From: an uncultured Winogradskyella sp.
GTDB taxonomy: Bacteria; Bacteroidota; Bacteroidia; Flavobacteriales; Flavobacteriaceae
Reading direction: 5' to 3'
Length of the DNA stretch: 45,772 bases
NCBI RefSeq assembly: GCF_937958655.1
Contig: NZ_CALGNH010000030.1
Span: 1 to 45,772 of the forward strand
Shown here: positions 1-7,911 of the stretch, piece after piece
Layout of the letters: every line of letters begins with the position of its first letter
Numbering within the stretch: position 1 is the stretch's first letter
The notes under the pieces: model-generated
Told to the model about the DNA's origin: nothing
The model's input: the letters and a program-made list of their open reading frames with translations, nothing else
Databases searched by the model: none
Position numbers and translations under genes: made by a program

Positions 1-661
1 TCTCTCCTGTTGCCTGGTCGGTAATTACCCAACCATTGTTGGCTCCTACTCCCATACCTACTATCTCTACATCAATCGGATCACCTACTCCATCATTTGC
101 ACATATCGTTGCCTCTGTGCCTCCACCTACGATCTGTATAGATGCAGCGTCTGCCTCGCAAGTTGACCAAGCAGCAGCAGAACCACCATTAACTGTGGTG
201 TAAGGTCCATTCCCTGAAATAAAATTAGTTACGTTATCCCATCTACCAGCAGTCACAGCTTGTGATGATCTCGCTTGATTAGTAGCTCCCCATTGAACAA
301 AAGACACTAATATATTTGGATCAGAAGAACTAAAGCTGCTAGTGCTGAATAAGCTAAGTCCATCTTCTGATTCTGTCATATCATACGATAAGGTAATAGA
401 TTCATTAGCCATTAACATATAATTACCACTAATTGGAGTTACCGTACCAACCCTAACATAAGTCCCTGGGCCTAAACAAAGCCAGTAATTAGTAACATTT
501 ACCATCGACGATCCAGTATTTGTGATCGTTAGTACATCAGTTGCAGGATTAACACTGGTAAAAGTCGCTCCTTGAGCTGAACTCACCTGCACACCTACAA
601 TAAATACTGATAAAGCTACGAGAGCTTTAATCAGATTTCTAAACTGTAATTTTTGTTTCAT
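1..661 (-). CDS. Secreted lamin-tail-like surface protein (N-terminal part, cut by window edge)
   Basis: I translated this open minus-strand frame by hand: it starts at ATG 661 and is still open at base 1, giving about 220 residues. Residues 1 to about 30 form a signal peptide ending in SSAQG. Residues about 31-135 are a beta-rich stretch rich in Thr, Ser and Asn (start TFTSVNPATDVLTITNTG) that resembles a lamin-tail domain. A second module from about residue 150, with TICANDGVGDP and GWVITD, resembles a unit often repeated in large Bacteroidota surface proteins. I infer an exported, probably multidomain protein whose C-terminus, perhaps a type IX sorting domain, lies outside the window. A -7 box lies just upstream at 689-696. 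The specific function is unknown. Confidence 0.75.
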   Translation of the reverse strand, partial: MKQKLQFRNLIKALVALSVFIVGVQVSSAQGATFTSVNPATDVLTITNTGSSMVNVTNYWLCLGPGTYVRVGTVTPISGNYMLMANESITLSYDMTESEDGLSLFSTSSFSSSDPNILVSFVQWGATNQARSSQAVTAGRWDNVTNFISGNGPYTTVNGGSAAAWSTCEADAASIQIVGGGTEATICANDGVGDPIDVEIVGMGVGANNGWVITDQATGE

Positions 662-688
662 TTTTATGTTTGTTTTTTTTTAACATTT

Positions 689-696
689 CAAAATTA
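689..696 (-). promoter_or_regulatory. Bacteroidota-type -7 box of the secreted protein
   Basis: The minus strand reads TAATTTTG, an exact TAnnTTTG match, about 28 bases upstream of the ATG at 661. A clean TTTG -33 box at the usual 19-base spacing is not visible, so the call rests on the -7 box and its position. Confidence 0.4.
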
Positions 697-918
697 ATTG
701 TCATCACTCAAAAAAAATGTTAGGTAGCTAACACAAAAAATAAATATTTCAAAGTACTATCTTACAACGACTTATAATAGGAGAAACAAATACTGATGAG
801 CTTAATTTTTTTTTATGATTCAAATACTTGAACTTAATCTATTTAACCATCATTTATTACTTAGGATTTCTTACTTTTATACATTATTTTTATGAAAACT
901 AATTATTTAGAATAACAC

Positions 919-1947
919 ATGGGATTTTTTGATTTCCTAACTGAAGAAATAGCGATAGATTTAGGAACCGCTAATACGTTAATCATTCACAATGATAAAG
1001 TTGTAGTTGATAATCCTTCAATAGTAGCCAGAGATCGCATTAGTGGAAAAATAATTGCCGTTGGTAAAGAAGCCAACATGATGCAAGGGAAAACACACGA
1101 AAACATTAAAACCATTCGTCCTCTTAAGGATGGTGTTATAGCAGATTTTGATGCTTCTGAACAAATGATAAGTTTGTTTATTAAGAATATCCCTGCGCTT
1201 AAAAAGAAATTTTTTAATCCTGCTCTAAGGATGGTAGTCTGTATACCATCTGGTATTACAGAAGTTGAAATGCGCGCGGTAAAAGAATCTTGTGAGCGCG
1301 TTAATGGCAAAGAGGTGTATCTTATCCACGAACCTATGGCAGCTGCGATTGGTATTGGAGTAGATATAATGCAGCCTAAAGGAAATATGATTGTGGATAT
1401 TGGTGGTGGAACAACTGAAATTGCTGTTATTGCACTTGGAGGTATTGTTTGCGACAAATCAGTTAAAGTTGCGGGAGATGTATTTACAAACGATATTATT
1501 TATTACATGCGAACGCAGCATAACTTGTATGTTGGCGATAGGACTGCGGAAAAAATTAAAATACAAATTGGTGCAGCAACTGAGGATTTAGATTTACCTC
1601 CAGAAGATATGAGTGTACAAGGCCGTGATTTGTTAACAGGAAAGCCTAAACAAGTCAACATTTCTTATCGTGAAATTGCCAAAGCATTAGATAAGTCCAT
1701 ACTCCGAATTGAAGACTCAGTAATGGAAACCTTATCTCAAACTCCACCAGAATTAGCAGCAGACATATACAATACAGGGATTTATCTAGCAGGTGGTGGC
1801 TCTATGCTTAGAGGTTTAGACAAACGTTTATCCCAAAAAACAGATTTACCGGTTTACATTGCAGAAGATCCTCTAAGAGCTGTAGTTAGAGGTACAGGTA
1901 TTGTGCTCAAAAATCTTTCAAAATACAAAAGCGTATTGATTAAATAA
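919..1947 (+). CDS. mreB: Rod shape-determining protein MreB (bacterial actin)
   Basis: MreB is the cytoplasmic actin homologue that forms short membrane-bound filaments and directs side-wall peptidoglycan synthesis. The 342 residues are the normal length. The actin-fold ATPase signatures are present: phosphate 1 motif IAIDLGTANTLI near residue 12, phosphate 2 motif VDIGGGTTEIAV near 160 and adenosine motif LAGGGSMLRGL near 290. The short hydrophobic N-terminus MGFFDFL could be the membrane-binding segment. The start ATG directly precedes this conserved N-terminus. It is the first gene of mreBCD-mrdA-rodA, with 10 bases to mreC. I found no exact TAnnTTTG box upstream, so the promoter is not placed. 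Confidence 0.97.
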   Translation: MGFFDFLTEEIAIDLGTANTLIIHNDKVVVDNPSIVARDRISGKIIAVGKEANMMQGKTHENIKTIRPLKDGVIADFDASEQMISLFIKNIPALKKKFFNPALRMVVCIPSGITEVEMRAVKESCERVNGKEVYLIHEPMAAAIGIGVDIMQPKGNMIVDIGGGTTEIAVIALGGIVCDKSVKVAGDVFTNDIIYYMRTQHNLYVGDRTAEKIKIQIGAATEDLDLPPEDMSVQGRDLLTGKPKQVNISYREIAKALDKSILRIEDSVMETLSQTPPELAADIYNTGIYLAGGGSMLRGLDKRLSQKTDLPVYIAEDPLRAVVRGTGIVLKNLSKYKSVLIK

Positions 1948-1957
1948 AAGGTAAATA

Positions 1958-2779
1958 ATGCAACAAATCTTCAATTTTGTTATACGAAACAAAACCTTTC
2001 TGTTGTTTTTATTTCTTTTTGGCATATCGCTAGCCTTAACCATACAATCGCACTCCTACCATAAAAGTGTTTTTATTAATTCTGCTAATGGACTTACAGG
2101 AGGTGTTTATGGCACTATAAATTCTATTGGAAGTTATTTTAACCTTAAAGAACAAAACCAAATACTTGCAGAAGAGAATAAACGCTTAAGATCTACTGTG
2201 CTGAATACAAAATCTTCTAAGAGTTCTGTAAATGTAGATTCTAGTTTTTCAAATTTAAGGTATAAAGTTACCGTTGCAGATGTTTATAAAAACAGTTATA
2301 CACTACCAAACAATTACCTTACCATTAATAAAGGAAAAAAAGATAGTATTACTAGAGATCTCGCGGTTATAACCTCTAAAGGTATTGTAGGTATTGTTGA
2401 CAATACCTCTAACAGCTACGCCAGAGTATTATCTATTTTAAGTAAAAAAAGTAGAATTAATGCTAAATTAAAATCTACCAATCACAGAGGCTCGTTAAGA
2501 TGGGATACAAAATCACCAAACCTTGTTCAATTAGAAGATATATCCTCCTTTGCATCAGTTAAAATAGGTGATACTATAGAAACTGGTGGAGAGTCTACAA
2601 TATTTCCTAAAGGCATTGGTATTGGTACTATTGAAACTTTTAATAAAGATATAAGTGGTGACACCTACACTATACAGGTGAGATTGTTTAACGACATGTC
2701 TAACATTGGTGTTGTTTATATTTTAGAAAATTTAGACAAACAAGAAATACAACTTCTAGAAAAATTGTCTAATGAATAA
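1958..2779 (+). CDS. mreC: Rod shape-determining protein MreC
   Basis: MreC is a bitopic periplasmic scaffold that activates PBP2 and RodA in the elongasome. The 273 residues show a short cytoplasmic N-terminus, one membrane segment at about 11-30, a helical/coiled-coil stretch at about 60-85 (QNQILAEENKRLR) and then the beta-barrel domains containing the family stretches SKGIVGIVDN and IGDTIETGGES. It lies between mreB and mreD and overlaps the mreD start by 8 bases, which suggests translational coupling. Nothing is unusual. Confidence 0.95.
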   Translation: MQQIFNFVIRNKTFLLFLFLFGISLALTIQSHSYHKSVFINSANGLTGGVYGTINSIGSYFNLKEQNQILAEENKRLRSTVLNTKSSKSSVNVDSSFSNLRYKVTVADVYKNSYTLPNNYLTINKGKKDSITRDLAVITSKGIVGIVDNTSNSYARVLSILSKKSRINAKLKSTNHRGSLRWDTKSPNLVQLEDISSFASVKIGDTIETGGESTIFPKGIGIGTIETFNKDISGDTYTIQVRLFNDMSNIGVVYILENLDKQEIQLLEKLSNE

Positions 2780-3275
2780 TACCGCTCTATATATTATTCG
2801 GTTTATAGTGCTAATATTAGTGCAGGTAGCCATCTGTAATAATATTAATTTTTTGGGCTATATAAACCCATACATTTATATTATTTTCATTTTTCTATAT
2901 CCTATTAGAGATACCAGACTAACACTTTTACTTGTCAGTTTTTTACTTGGTGTGCTCATTGATTTGTTTTCTGATTCTGGTGGCGTACATGCTGCAGCTT
3001 CGGTAGTATTGGCCTACGCTAGGCCTTTAGCCCTAAAAAATTCTTTTGGGATGCTTTACGAGCACCAAACCATAAAATTCTCCAAAACCGACTTAGGTAA
3101 TTTAATTACCTATATTATTATTGCTACAACCCTACATCACTTGGTTTTATTTTCTCTAGAGATTTTTAACATCTCAAGCATAATATTAATACTTAAGAAA
3201 ACGTTGTTTTCTGGTATATTCACCATTATACTAAGTACGTTAATAATCATTCTATTCAGCCGTAATAAAACATGA
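2772..3275 (+). CDS. mreD: Rod shape-determining protein MreD
   Basis: MreD is the integral membrane partner of MreC. The 167-residue protein is almost entirely hydrophobic, with about five to six membrane segments and the family stretch FLLGVLIDLFSDSGGVHAAAS near residues 56-77. Sequence conservation in MreD is low, so the call leans on size, topology and its fixed position between mreC and the PBP2 gene. It overlaps mreC by 8 bases, and the mrdA start by an ATGA (4-base) overlap. Confidence 0.92.
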   Translation: MNNTALYIIRFIVLILVQVAICNNINFLGYINPYIYIIFIFLYPIRDTRLTLLLVSFLLGVLIDLFSDSGGVHAAASVVLAYARPLALKNSFGMLYEHQTIKFSKTDLGNLITYIIIATTLHHLVLFSLEIFNISSIILILKKTLFSGIFTIILSTLIIILFSRNKT

Positions 3276-5212
3276 GAAAATTATTACTATTAGCTTCGGT
3301 CATATTAGTCGGTCTTATCTTTGTTGCGCGCTTATTTTACCTTCAGGTATACAATAGTACTGCCTATAATATTTTTGAGGATAGTGCTATTAAAAAAGAG
3401 TTTACTTACCCTAAAAGAGGGTATGTTTACGACAGAAACGGCAAATTACTAGTTGCCAATCAGCCCTCTTATGATGTTATGGTCATACCAAGAGATGTGG
3501 AACCCTTAGATTCTACAGATTTTTACGAATTCTGCAATCTGCTAAAAATCACCAAAGCTGATTACATTAAAAAGTTTCAAAAAGCAAAAAATTATTCACC
3601 ACGTTTACCCTCACCTTTTGTACAACAATTATCTAAGAGTGATTATGCTGTACTACAAGAAAAAATGAGAAAATACACTGGATTTTACATCCAAAAACGA
3701 TCCTTAAGATCTTACCAAACCACCATCGGAGCCAATGTATTAGGCGATATTGGAGAAGTTAATAAAAGTATTATCGCCAAACAGCCCTATTACAGACTTG
3801 GTGACTTAATAGGGAAGCAAGGCATTGAGAAAACGTACGAAAACACTCTTAGAGGCACAAAGGGTATTACCTTTATTCAAAAAGATCGCTTTAATAAAAA
3901 TATTGGACCATATAAAGACGGAATCTATGATACCTTGCCAAAGCCAGGAAAAGATATTACCATAACCATTGAATCTAAATTACAGGCCTATGGTGAATTA
4001 CTTATGAAAAACAAGCGCGGAGGAATCGTTGCCATTGAACCGAGCTCAGGCGAAATTTTAGCCATGGTATCTGGCCCGTCTTACAATCCTAATTTACTAG
4101 TAGGAAGAGATCGCTCTAAGAATTTCAATAAATTATATAGAGATAGTATTGCAAAACCATTATTTGATAGAGGTTTACAAGCCATGTACCCACCTGGATC
4201 GCCATTTAAAACACTTAATGCCCTTGTTGGATTACAAGAAGGCGTTGTTACCACTAAGGATCGCTTTAGTTGTGCGTTAGGCTATCGTTATGGCAATAGA
4301 AAAATGGGTTGCCACGTGCATCGAAGTCCTGCTGATATGAATATTGGGATTTATGAATCTTGCAATGCTTATTTTGCAAATGTCTATAGAAGAATTATAG
4401 ATAAATACGATTCACCAGCAGAAGGCATGGACAATTGGAGTAAGCACGTAAAGAGCTTTGGACTTGGCAATTACCTTAATAATGATCTCTCTGTAGGTCA
4501 ACCAGGTAAAGTACCAACTGCAGAAACTTACAATAGAGGTTATGGCAAAAATAGATGGTACACCACCTTTACATTATCTAACGCAATAGGACAAGGTGAA
4601 GTTTTGGCGACACCAATTCAGCTTGCTAATATGGCAGCAGCTATTGGCAATAGAGGGTATTATTACACCCCTCATATTATTAAAACTATTGAAGATGAAA
4701 CCATACCCAATAAATTTACAACACCAAAATATACAACCATAGACAAGCGTCATTTTGAACCTGTAGTACAAGGCATGCATGACGTGTATAACAAAGGAAC
4801 TGCAAAAAGATTAAAAGTACCAGGTATTGAAATCTGTGGAAAAACAGGTACTGCCGAAAATTTTGCCATTATAGATAGTGTAAAGACCCAATTAACAGAT
4901 CACTCCATTTTTGTAGCCTTTGCACCTAAAGATAATCCTAAAATTGCCATCGCAGTTTTTGTTGAAAATGGCTATTACGGAAGTCGTTTTGCTGGTAGAA
5001 TGGCAAGTTTAATGATAGAATATTACATTAAAGGGGAGATTACAAGAACAGACATGGAAAACTTTGTACTGCGTTATTCTTTAGAGCATGAATATGAAAA
5101 ACCTTTTTCTAATGAACCTTTTGGCATAAACAGAAAAACAATATTAGATCCCATTGATGAAAAGGATTTTCAACAAAATATAAAAATAAAAGCTGAAATT
5201 AATAAGTCTTAA
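3272..5212 (+). CDS. mrdA: Penicillin-binding protein 2 (elongasome transpeptidase)
   Basis: This is the class B PBP that cross-links peptidoglycan during elongation and is paired with RodA. It has 646 residues: an N-terminal membrane anchor at about 3-24, the PBP dimerisation domain (KRGYVYDRNGKLLVANQPSY near 48-67) and a transpeptidase domain. The active-site motifs are visible: SxxK in PPGSPFKTLNAL near 310 (nucleophile Ser), SxN as SCN in YESCNAYF near 363 and KTG in CGKTGTAEN near 525. The start overlaps the mreD stop. The periplasmic C-terminus is slightly extended. It is separated from rodA by 2 bases. Confidence 0.96.
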   Translation: MRKLLLLASVILVGLIFVARLFYLQVYNSTAYNIFEDSAIKKEFTYPKRGYVYDRNGKLLVANQPSYDVMVIPRDVEPLDSTDFYEFCNLLKITKADYIKKFQKAKNYSPRLPSPFVQQLSKSDYAVLQEKMRKYTGFYIQKRSLRSYQTTIGANVLGDIGEVNKSIIAKQPYYRLGDLIGKQGIEKTYENTLRGTKGITFIQKDRFNKNIGPYKDGIYDTLPKPGKDITITIESKLQAYGELLMKNKRGGIVAIEPSSGEILAMVSGPSYNPNLLVGRDRSKNFNKLYRDSIAKPLFDRGLQAMYPPGSPFKTLNALVGLQEGVVTTKDRFSCALGYRYGNRKMGCHVHRSPADMNIGIYESCNAYFANVYRRIIDKYDSPAEGMDNWSKHVKSFGLGNYLNNDLSVGQPGKVPTAETYNRGYGKNRWYTTFTLSNAIGQGEVLATPIQLANMAAAIGNRGYYYTPHIIKTIEDETIPNKFTTPKYTTIDKRHFEPVVQGMHDVYNKGTAKRLKVPGIEICGKTGTAENFAIIDSVKTQLTDHSIFVAFAPKDNPKIAIAVFVENGYYGSRFAGRMASLMIEYYIKGEITRTDMENFVLRYSLEHEYEKPFSNEPFGINRKTILDPIDEKDFQQNIKIKAEINKS

Positions 5213-5214
5213 TT

Positions 5215-6495
5215 ATGTTGAGAGAAAACCAAAGACGTTTTAGATTAGACTGGATTACGATTATTTTATTTCTGCTCTTAATCGGTTTTGGCTACGTTAA
5301 TATTCTATCTGCATCTCATGTCGGTGAAATAACGAGTTATTTTGACATGAGTCAACCCTACGGAAAGCAGACTGTTTTTATTGGGTTAACATTTGTACTC
5401 ATAGTATTAATCCTCTCTTTTGAAGCTAAGTTTTACGAACGCTTTGCTAGCCTCATTTATTTGGTTGCTATTTTAGCTTTGCTAGGTTTATTCATTTTTG
5501 GCAAGGATGTTAATGGTGCACGTTCTTGGTATGGTATTGGTAGCATGACCATACAGCCCAGCGAATTCGCAAAATTTGCTACTGCATTAGCCGTTGCTAA
5601 ATACATAAGCGACTTACAGACAAATATGCAAACGTTAAAAGATCAAATACGTGTTGCTGCTATTATAGTTCTCCCTGCGCTATTAATTTTACTACAAAAT
5701 GATGCTGGTAGTACTATTGTTTATTTGGCATTTTTCTTTGTGTTTTATAGAGAAGGCTTACAACAAGTTTACTTAATAGTGGCACTTTCGGTAATTACTT
5801 TAGCAGTCTTAGCTTTAAAATTTGGGATTATTGCGGCTGGTATATTAACAAGCGTTGTATTGGTAGCAAGGTACTTTCTTAAAAATAAAAAACGTCCCAA
5901 TATACTACAATACATCATTGTACTCATAGCATGTATTGCCTTTTCCTATAGTGTTAAATTATTTTATGAGCATGGCTTAAAACCACACCAACAGAATAGA
6001 ATAAGTCTTTGGCTACGGTTAGAAAAAGACCCAGCAAAATTAGAGCTTATGAAAAAACGGGAGGCCTATAATCTCATACAGTCCGAACAAGCCATAAGTT
6101 CTGGTGGATGGACAGGGAAAGGCTTTTTACAAGGGACAAGGACTACTGGTAAATTTGTACCAGAACAGCATACAGATTATATTTTTAGCACAGTTGGTGA
6201 GGAATGGGGTTTTTTAGGAAGTGCCTTTGTAGTGCTTTTATTTATAGTATTAATCATTAGGATATTATACTTAGCCGAATCACAAAAATCTCAATTTAGT
6301 CGCGTTTACGGTTATGGAGTTGCCTCTATATTTTTTGTGCACTTCACCATAAATACAGGTATGGTTATGGGCTTAATACCTACAGTTGGTATACCTCTGC
6401 CGTTTTTTAGCTATGGTGGTTCTGGGCTTTGGGGTTTCACCATTCTACTATTTATTTTTATAAAATTAGATAGCAATAAGATTAATGAATGGTAA
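5215..6495 (+). CDS. rodA: SEDS-family peptidoglycan glycosyltransferase RodA
   Basis: RodA polymerises glycan strands from lipid II in the inner membrane as partner of PBP2. The 426-residue protein has about ten membrane segments. SEDS landmarks include IQPSEFAKFATAL near 115-127, LLQNDAGSTIVYLAF near 158-172, the large loop with GTRTTGKFVPEQHTDYIF near 305, and the C-terminal VGIPLPFFSYGGSG near 395-408. It is the last gene of the mre operon and is followed within 4 bases by an intrinsic terminator. It is assigned RodA rather than FtsW because of the operon. Confidence 0.96.
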   Translation: MLRENQRRFRLDWITIILFLLLIGFGYVNILSASHVGEITSYFDMSQPYGKQTVFIGLTFVLIVLILSFEAKFYERFASLIYLVAILALLGLFIFGKDVNGARSWYGIGSMTIQPSEFAKFATALAVAKYISDLQTNMQTLKDQIRVAAIIVLPALLILLQNDAGSTIVYLAFFFVFYREGLQQVYLIVALSVITLAVLALKFGIIAAGILTSVVLVARYFLKNKKRPNILQYIIVLIACIAFSYSVKLFYEHGLKPHQQNRISLWLRLEKDPAKLELMKKREAYNLIQSEQAISSGGWTGKGFLQGTRTTGKFVPEQHTDYIFSTVGEEWGFLGSAFVVLLFIVLIIRILYLAESQKSQFSRVYGYGVASIFFVHFTINTGMVMGLIPTVGIPLPFFSYGGSGLWGFTILLFIFIKLDSNKINEW

Positions 6496-6498
6496 TGA

Positions 6499-6525
6499 AA
6501 AAGCCCACTTATTAAGCAGGCTTTT
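6499..6525 (+). terminator. Intrinsic terminator of the mre operon
   Basis: AAAAGCC at 6499-6505 pairs with GGCTTTT at 6519-6525, leaving a 13-base loop that can itself form a short CTT/AAG helix. It starts 4 bases after the rodA stop. The T tract is the right arm of the stem. Confidence 0.7.
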
Positions 6526-6557
6526 AAGAGCAATTTTTTAATCTACAATTAAGTCTT

Positions 6558-6758
6558 TTAAGTAATTTCATTCACTTTAAATGTCCTTGACATTATGTAA
6601 AAAAAGACACCAAACACAGGTAAAAACAACAATAATACTAACCAAACTATTTTATCTTTTAGATGCTTCTGTGATCTAAGCACAACAATACACAGAAAAA
6701 GAGTAGTTAGTGTGTAACAACCTATGAAATAATTTACAAATTCTGTTTCTACAAGCAT
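6558..6758 (-). CDS. Small two-helix membrane protein, PLDc_N-like
   Basis: A 66-residue peptide with two hydrophobic helices (about 8-27 and 36-56) joined by a short loop rich in Lys (RSQKHLKDKIVW). This resembles the PLDc_N domain, a two-helix module found alone or at the N-terminus of cardiolipin-synthase-like proteins. I chose ATG 6758 (MLVETEF) over the TTG at 6779 because the extra seven residues add nothing conserved. The role of stand-alone PLDc_N peptides is unknown. It is the last of three small genes on this strand; the gap of about 105 bases to the upstream gene contains a short inverted repeat, GAGCAA/TTGCTC, at 6793-6814. Confidence 0.7.
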   Translation of the reverse strand: MLVETEFVNYFIGCYTLTTLFLCIVVLRSQKHLKDKIVWLVLLLFLPVFGVFFYIMSRTFKVNEIT

Positions 6759-6863
6759 AATGGTTTCTTTGTTATACAACTTACATCTCAGAGAGCAACT
6801 AATATATATTGCTCAACTGATAAACGACCTCTTTTATTATACTCTATACTCTGAGTACTTTAA

Positions 6864-7067
6864 TTATTTTTTTAGGCTATTACTTTTGAGGACCAAATAA
6901 ATCCATTTCAGAAAAAAGAAAATACCAAAACCAATGAAAAGAAAAATAAAATAATTAAGCCAATCATGTTTTTCAGTATAACCTGTCCGATAATATTGCT
7001 TCGAAAGAAAAAATATACCTGCTACTATATAAGATAGGATACCAAACAATAAGTTTAAATGCTTCAT
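6864..7067 (-). CDS. Small two-helix membrane protein of unknown function
   Basis: A 67-residue peptide starting at ATG 7067, 6 bases after the stop of the upstream lipoprotein gene, so probably co-transcribed with it. It has two membrane helices (about 4-21 and 38-60) and a short polar loop, KQYYRTGYTEKHDW. I do not recognise the family. Position and hydrophobic pattern support a real gene, but it is short and could be lineage-specific. Confidence 0.55.
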   Translation of the reverse strand: MKHLNLLFGILSYIVAGIFFLSKQYYRTGYTEKHDWLNYFIFLFIGFGIFFFLKWIYLVLKSNSLKK

Positions 7068-7073
7068 AATAAT

Positions 7074-7805
7074 TTAATTTACGTCGTCAATAAATACATC
7101 ACATGCTCGACATCCTTTAAAGCAATCACTGTCTTGAATATATCCTTCTTGCCTAAGAATGACACATCCTACATACGCAAATGTATTACAGGGAATCCAG
7201 TCACATATCATCTCATCTGTCGGATTACTCTCGTCTCCGTTCATATGGTTGAAACATGCATTAAAATTTTCAAAACAGGTTGTACCTTTTGAGTTTATCT
7301 TAGGGCTGTAATTATAATATTTTTTTCTCAAGTTTAAATATTCAGATTCATTAATATTATTTAAATTGTAATAGATAATTTCACCAGTAACTGGGCTTAG
7401 AACTTCAAGTATGCTCTCGCCATTTTCATTTTCTATAGTTCTAATGACAAATGTGAGACTCGTATTTTCAACCAAATGCTTCATAGAATAATACACTAAA
7501 GCTGATTTTACTTTGAAAGAGCCTTCTAATTTTAAATCCTCGATGAATGATGCCAAGATATAATTTTTAAACAGTTTTTCATCAAAGATTTCATGCATAT
7601 CATATATAGTATTGTTTCTTTGATTTGAAATTGTAAAATACTCATTGGCAATTTCACCAATAGTGTTTGATATTGATTTTTTTGAGTCAATCTTATAAGC
7701 TTTTTTATAAGGCTCTTCTTTTTCTTTATCAGAACTCTCTTCGGTTGAGCAACTAAAAACAATTAACGTTAGAATTGCAGTGGTAAAAAATAGCTTTTTC
7801 TTTTT
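7074..7805 (-). CDS. Cysteine-rich lipoprotein, start codon missing or non-standard
   Basis: The frame is open from 7805 to the stop at 7074. Its first codons read KKKKLFFTTAILTLIVFSCS, a typical lipoprotein signal with lipobox VFSC (Cys codon 7751-7749) followed by an acidic/polar linker STEESSDKEKEE. There is no ATG, GTG or TTG in this stretch; the first standard start is ATG 7598, which would remove the signal and about 50 more residues. AAG at 7802-7800 is one base from ATG and would give M-K-K-L. A -7 box at 7842-7835 also fits a start near 7800. The C-terminal part holds eight cysteines (CFENFNAC, MICDWIPC, VGC, SDCFKGCRAC). The family is not recognised. A reading from ATG 7598 (174 residues) is the conservative alternative. 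Confidence 0.6.
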   Translation of the reverse strand, partial: KKKKLFFTTAILTLIVFSCSTEESSDKEKEEPYKKAYKIDSKKSISNTIGEIANEYFTISNQRNNTIYDMHEIFDEKLFKNYILASFIEDLKLEGSFKVKSALVYYSMKHLVENTSLTFVIRTIENENGESILEVLSPVTGEIIYYNLNNINESEYLNLRKKYYNYSPKINSKGTTCFENFNACFNHMNGDESNPTDEMICDWIPCNTFAYVGCVILRQEGYIQDSDCFKGCRACDVFIDDVN

Positions 7806-7834
7806 TTAAAAATTTTGGAATTATATTTATTTAA

Positions 7835-7842
7835 CAAAATTA
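7835..7842 (-). promoter_or_regulatory. -7 box upstream of the cysteine-rich lipoprotein
   Basis: The minus strand reads TAATTTTG, an exact TAnnTTTG match. It predicts a transcript start near 7828, about 25 bases before the lipoprotein signal sequence and 230 bases before the first ATG in frame. No convincing -33 box is seen. Confidence 0.45.
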
Positions 7843-7911
7843 AAAGTGGTTTTGATTGACAGTAATTGTCCTGAACGATAGCTTTTCGGAATATTAGTTT
7901 ATAAAAACTTT

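Noticed and set aside
987..1457. 156-codon open frame opposite mreB
   Set aside because: It lies fully inside mreB on the other strand, is of low complexity (Ile, Pro, Ser, Thr) and matches no family; a coding shadow.
7532..7762. 76-codon frame with a TTG start overlapping the lipoprotein gene
   Set aside because: It runs in a different phase across the lipoprotein signal and acidic linker. The lipoprotein frame has a clear signal peptide and lipobox; the other is Lys-rich from A-rich codons.
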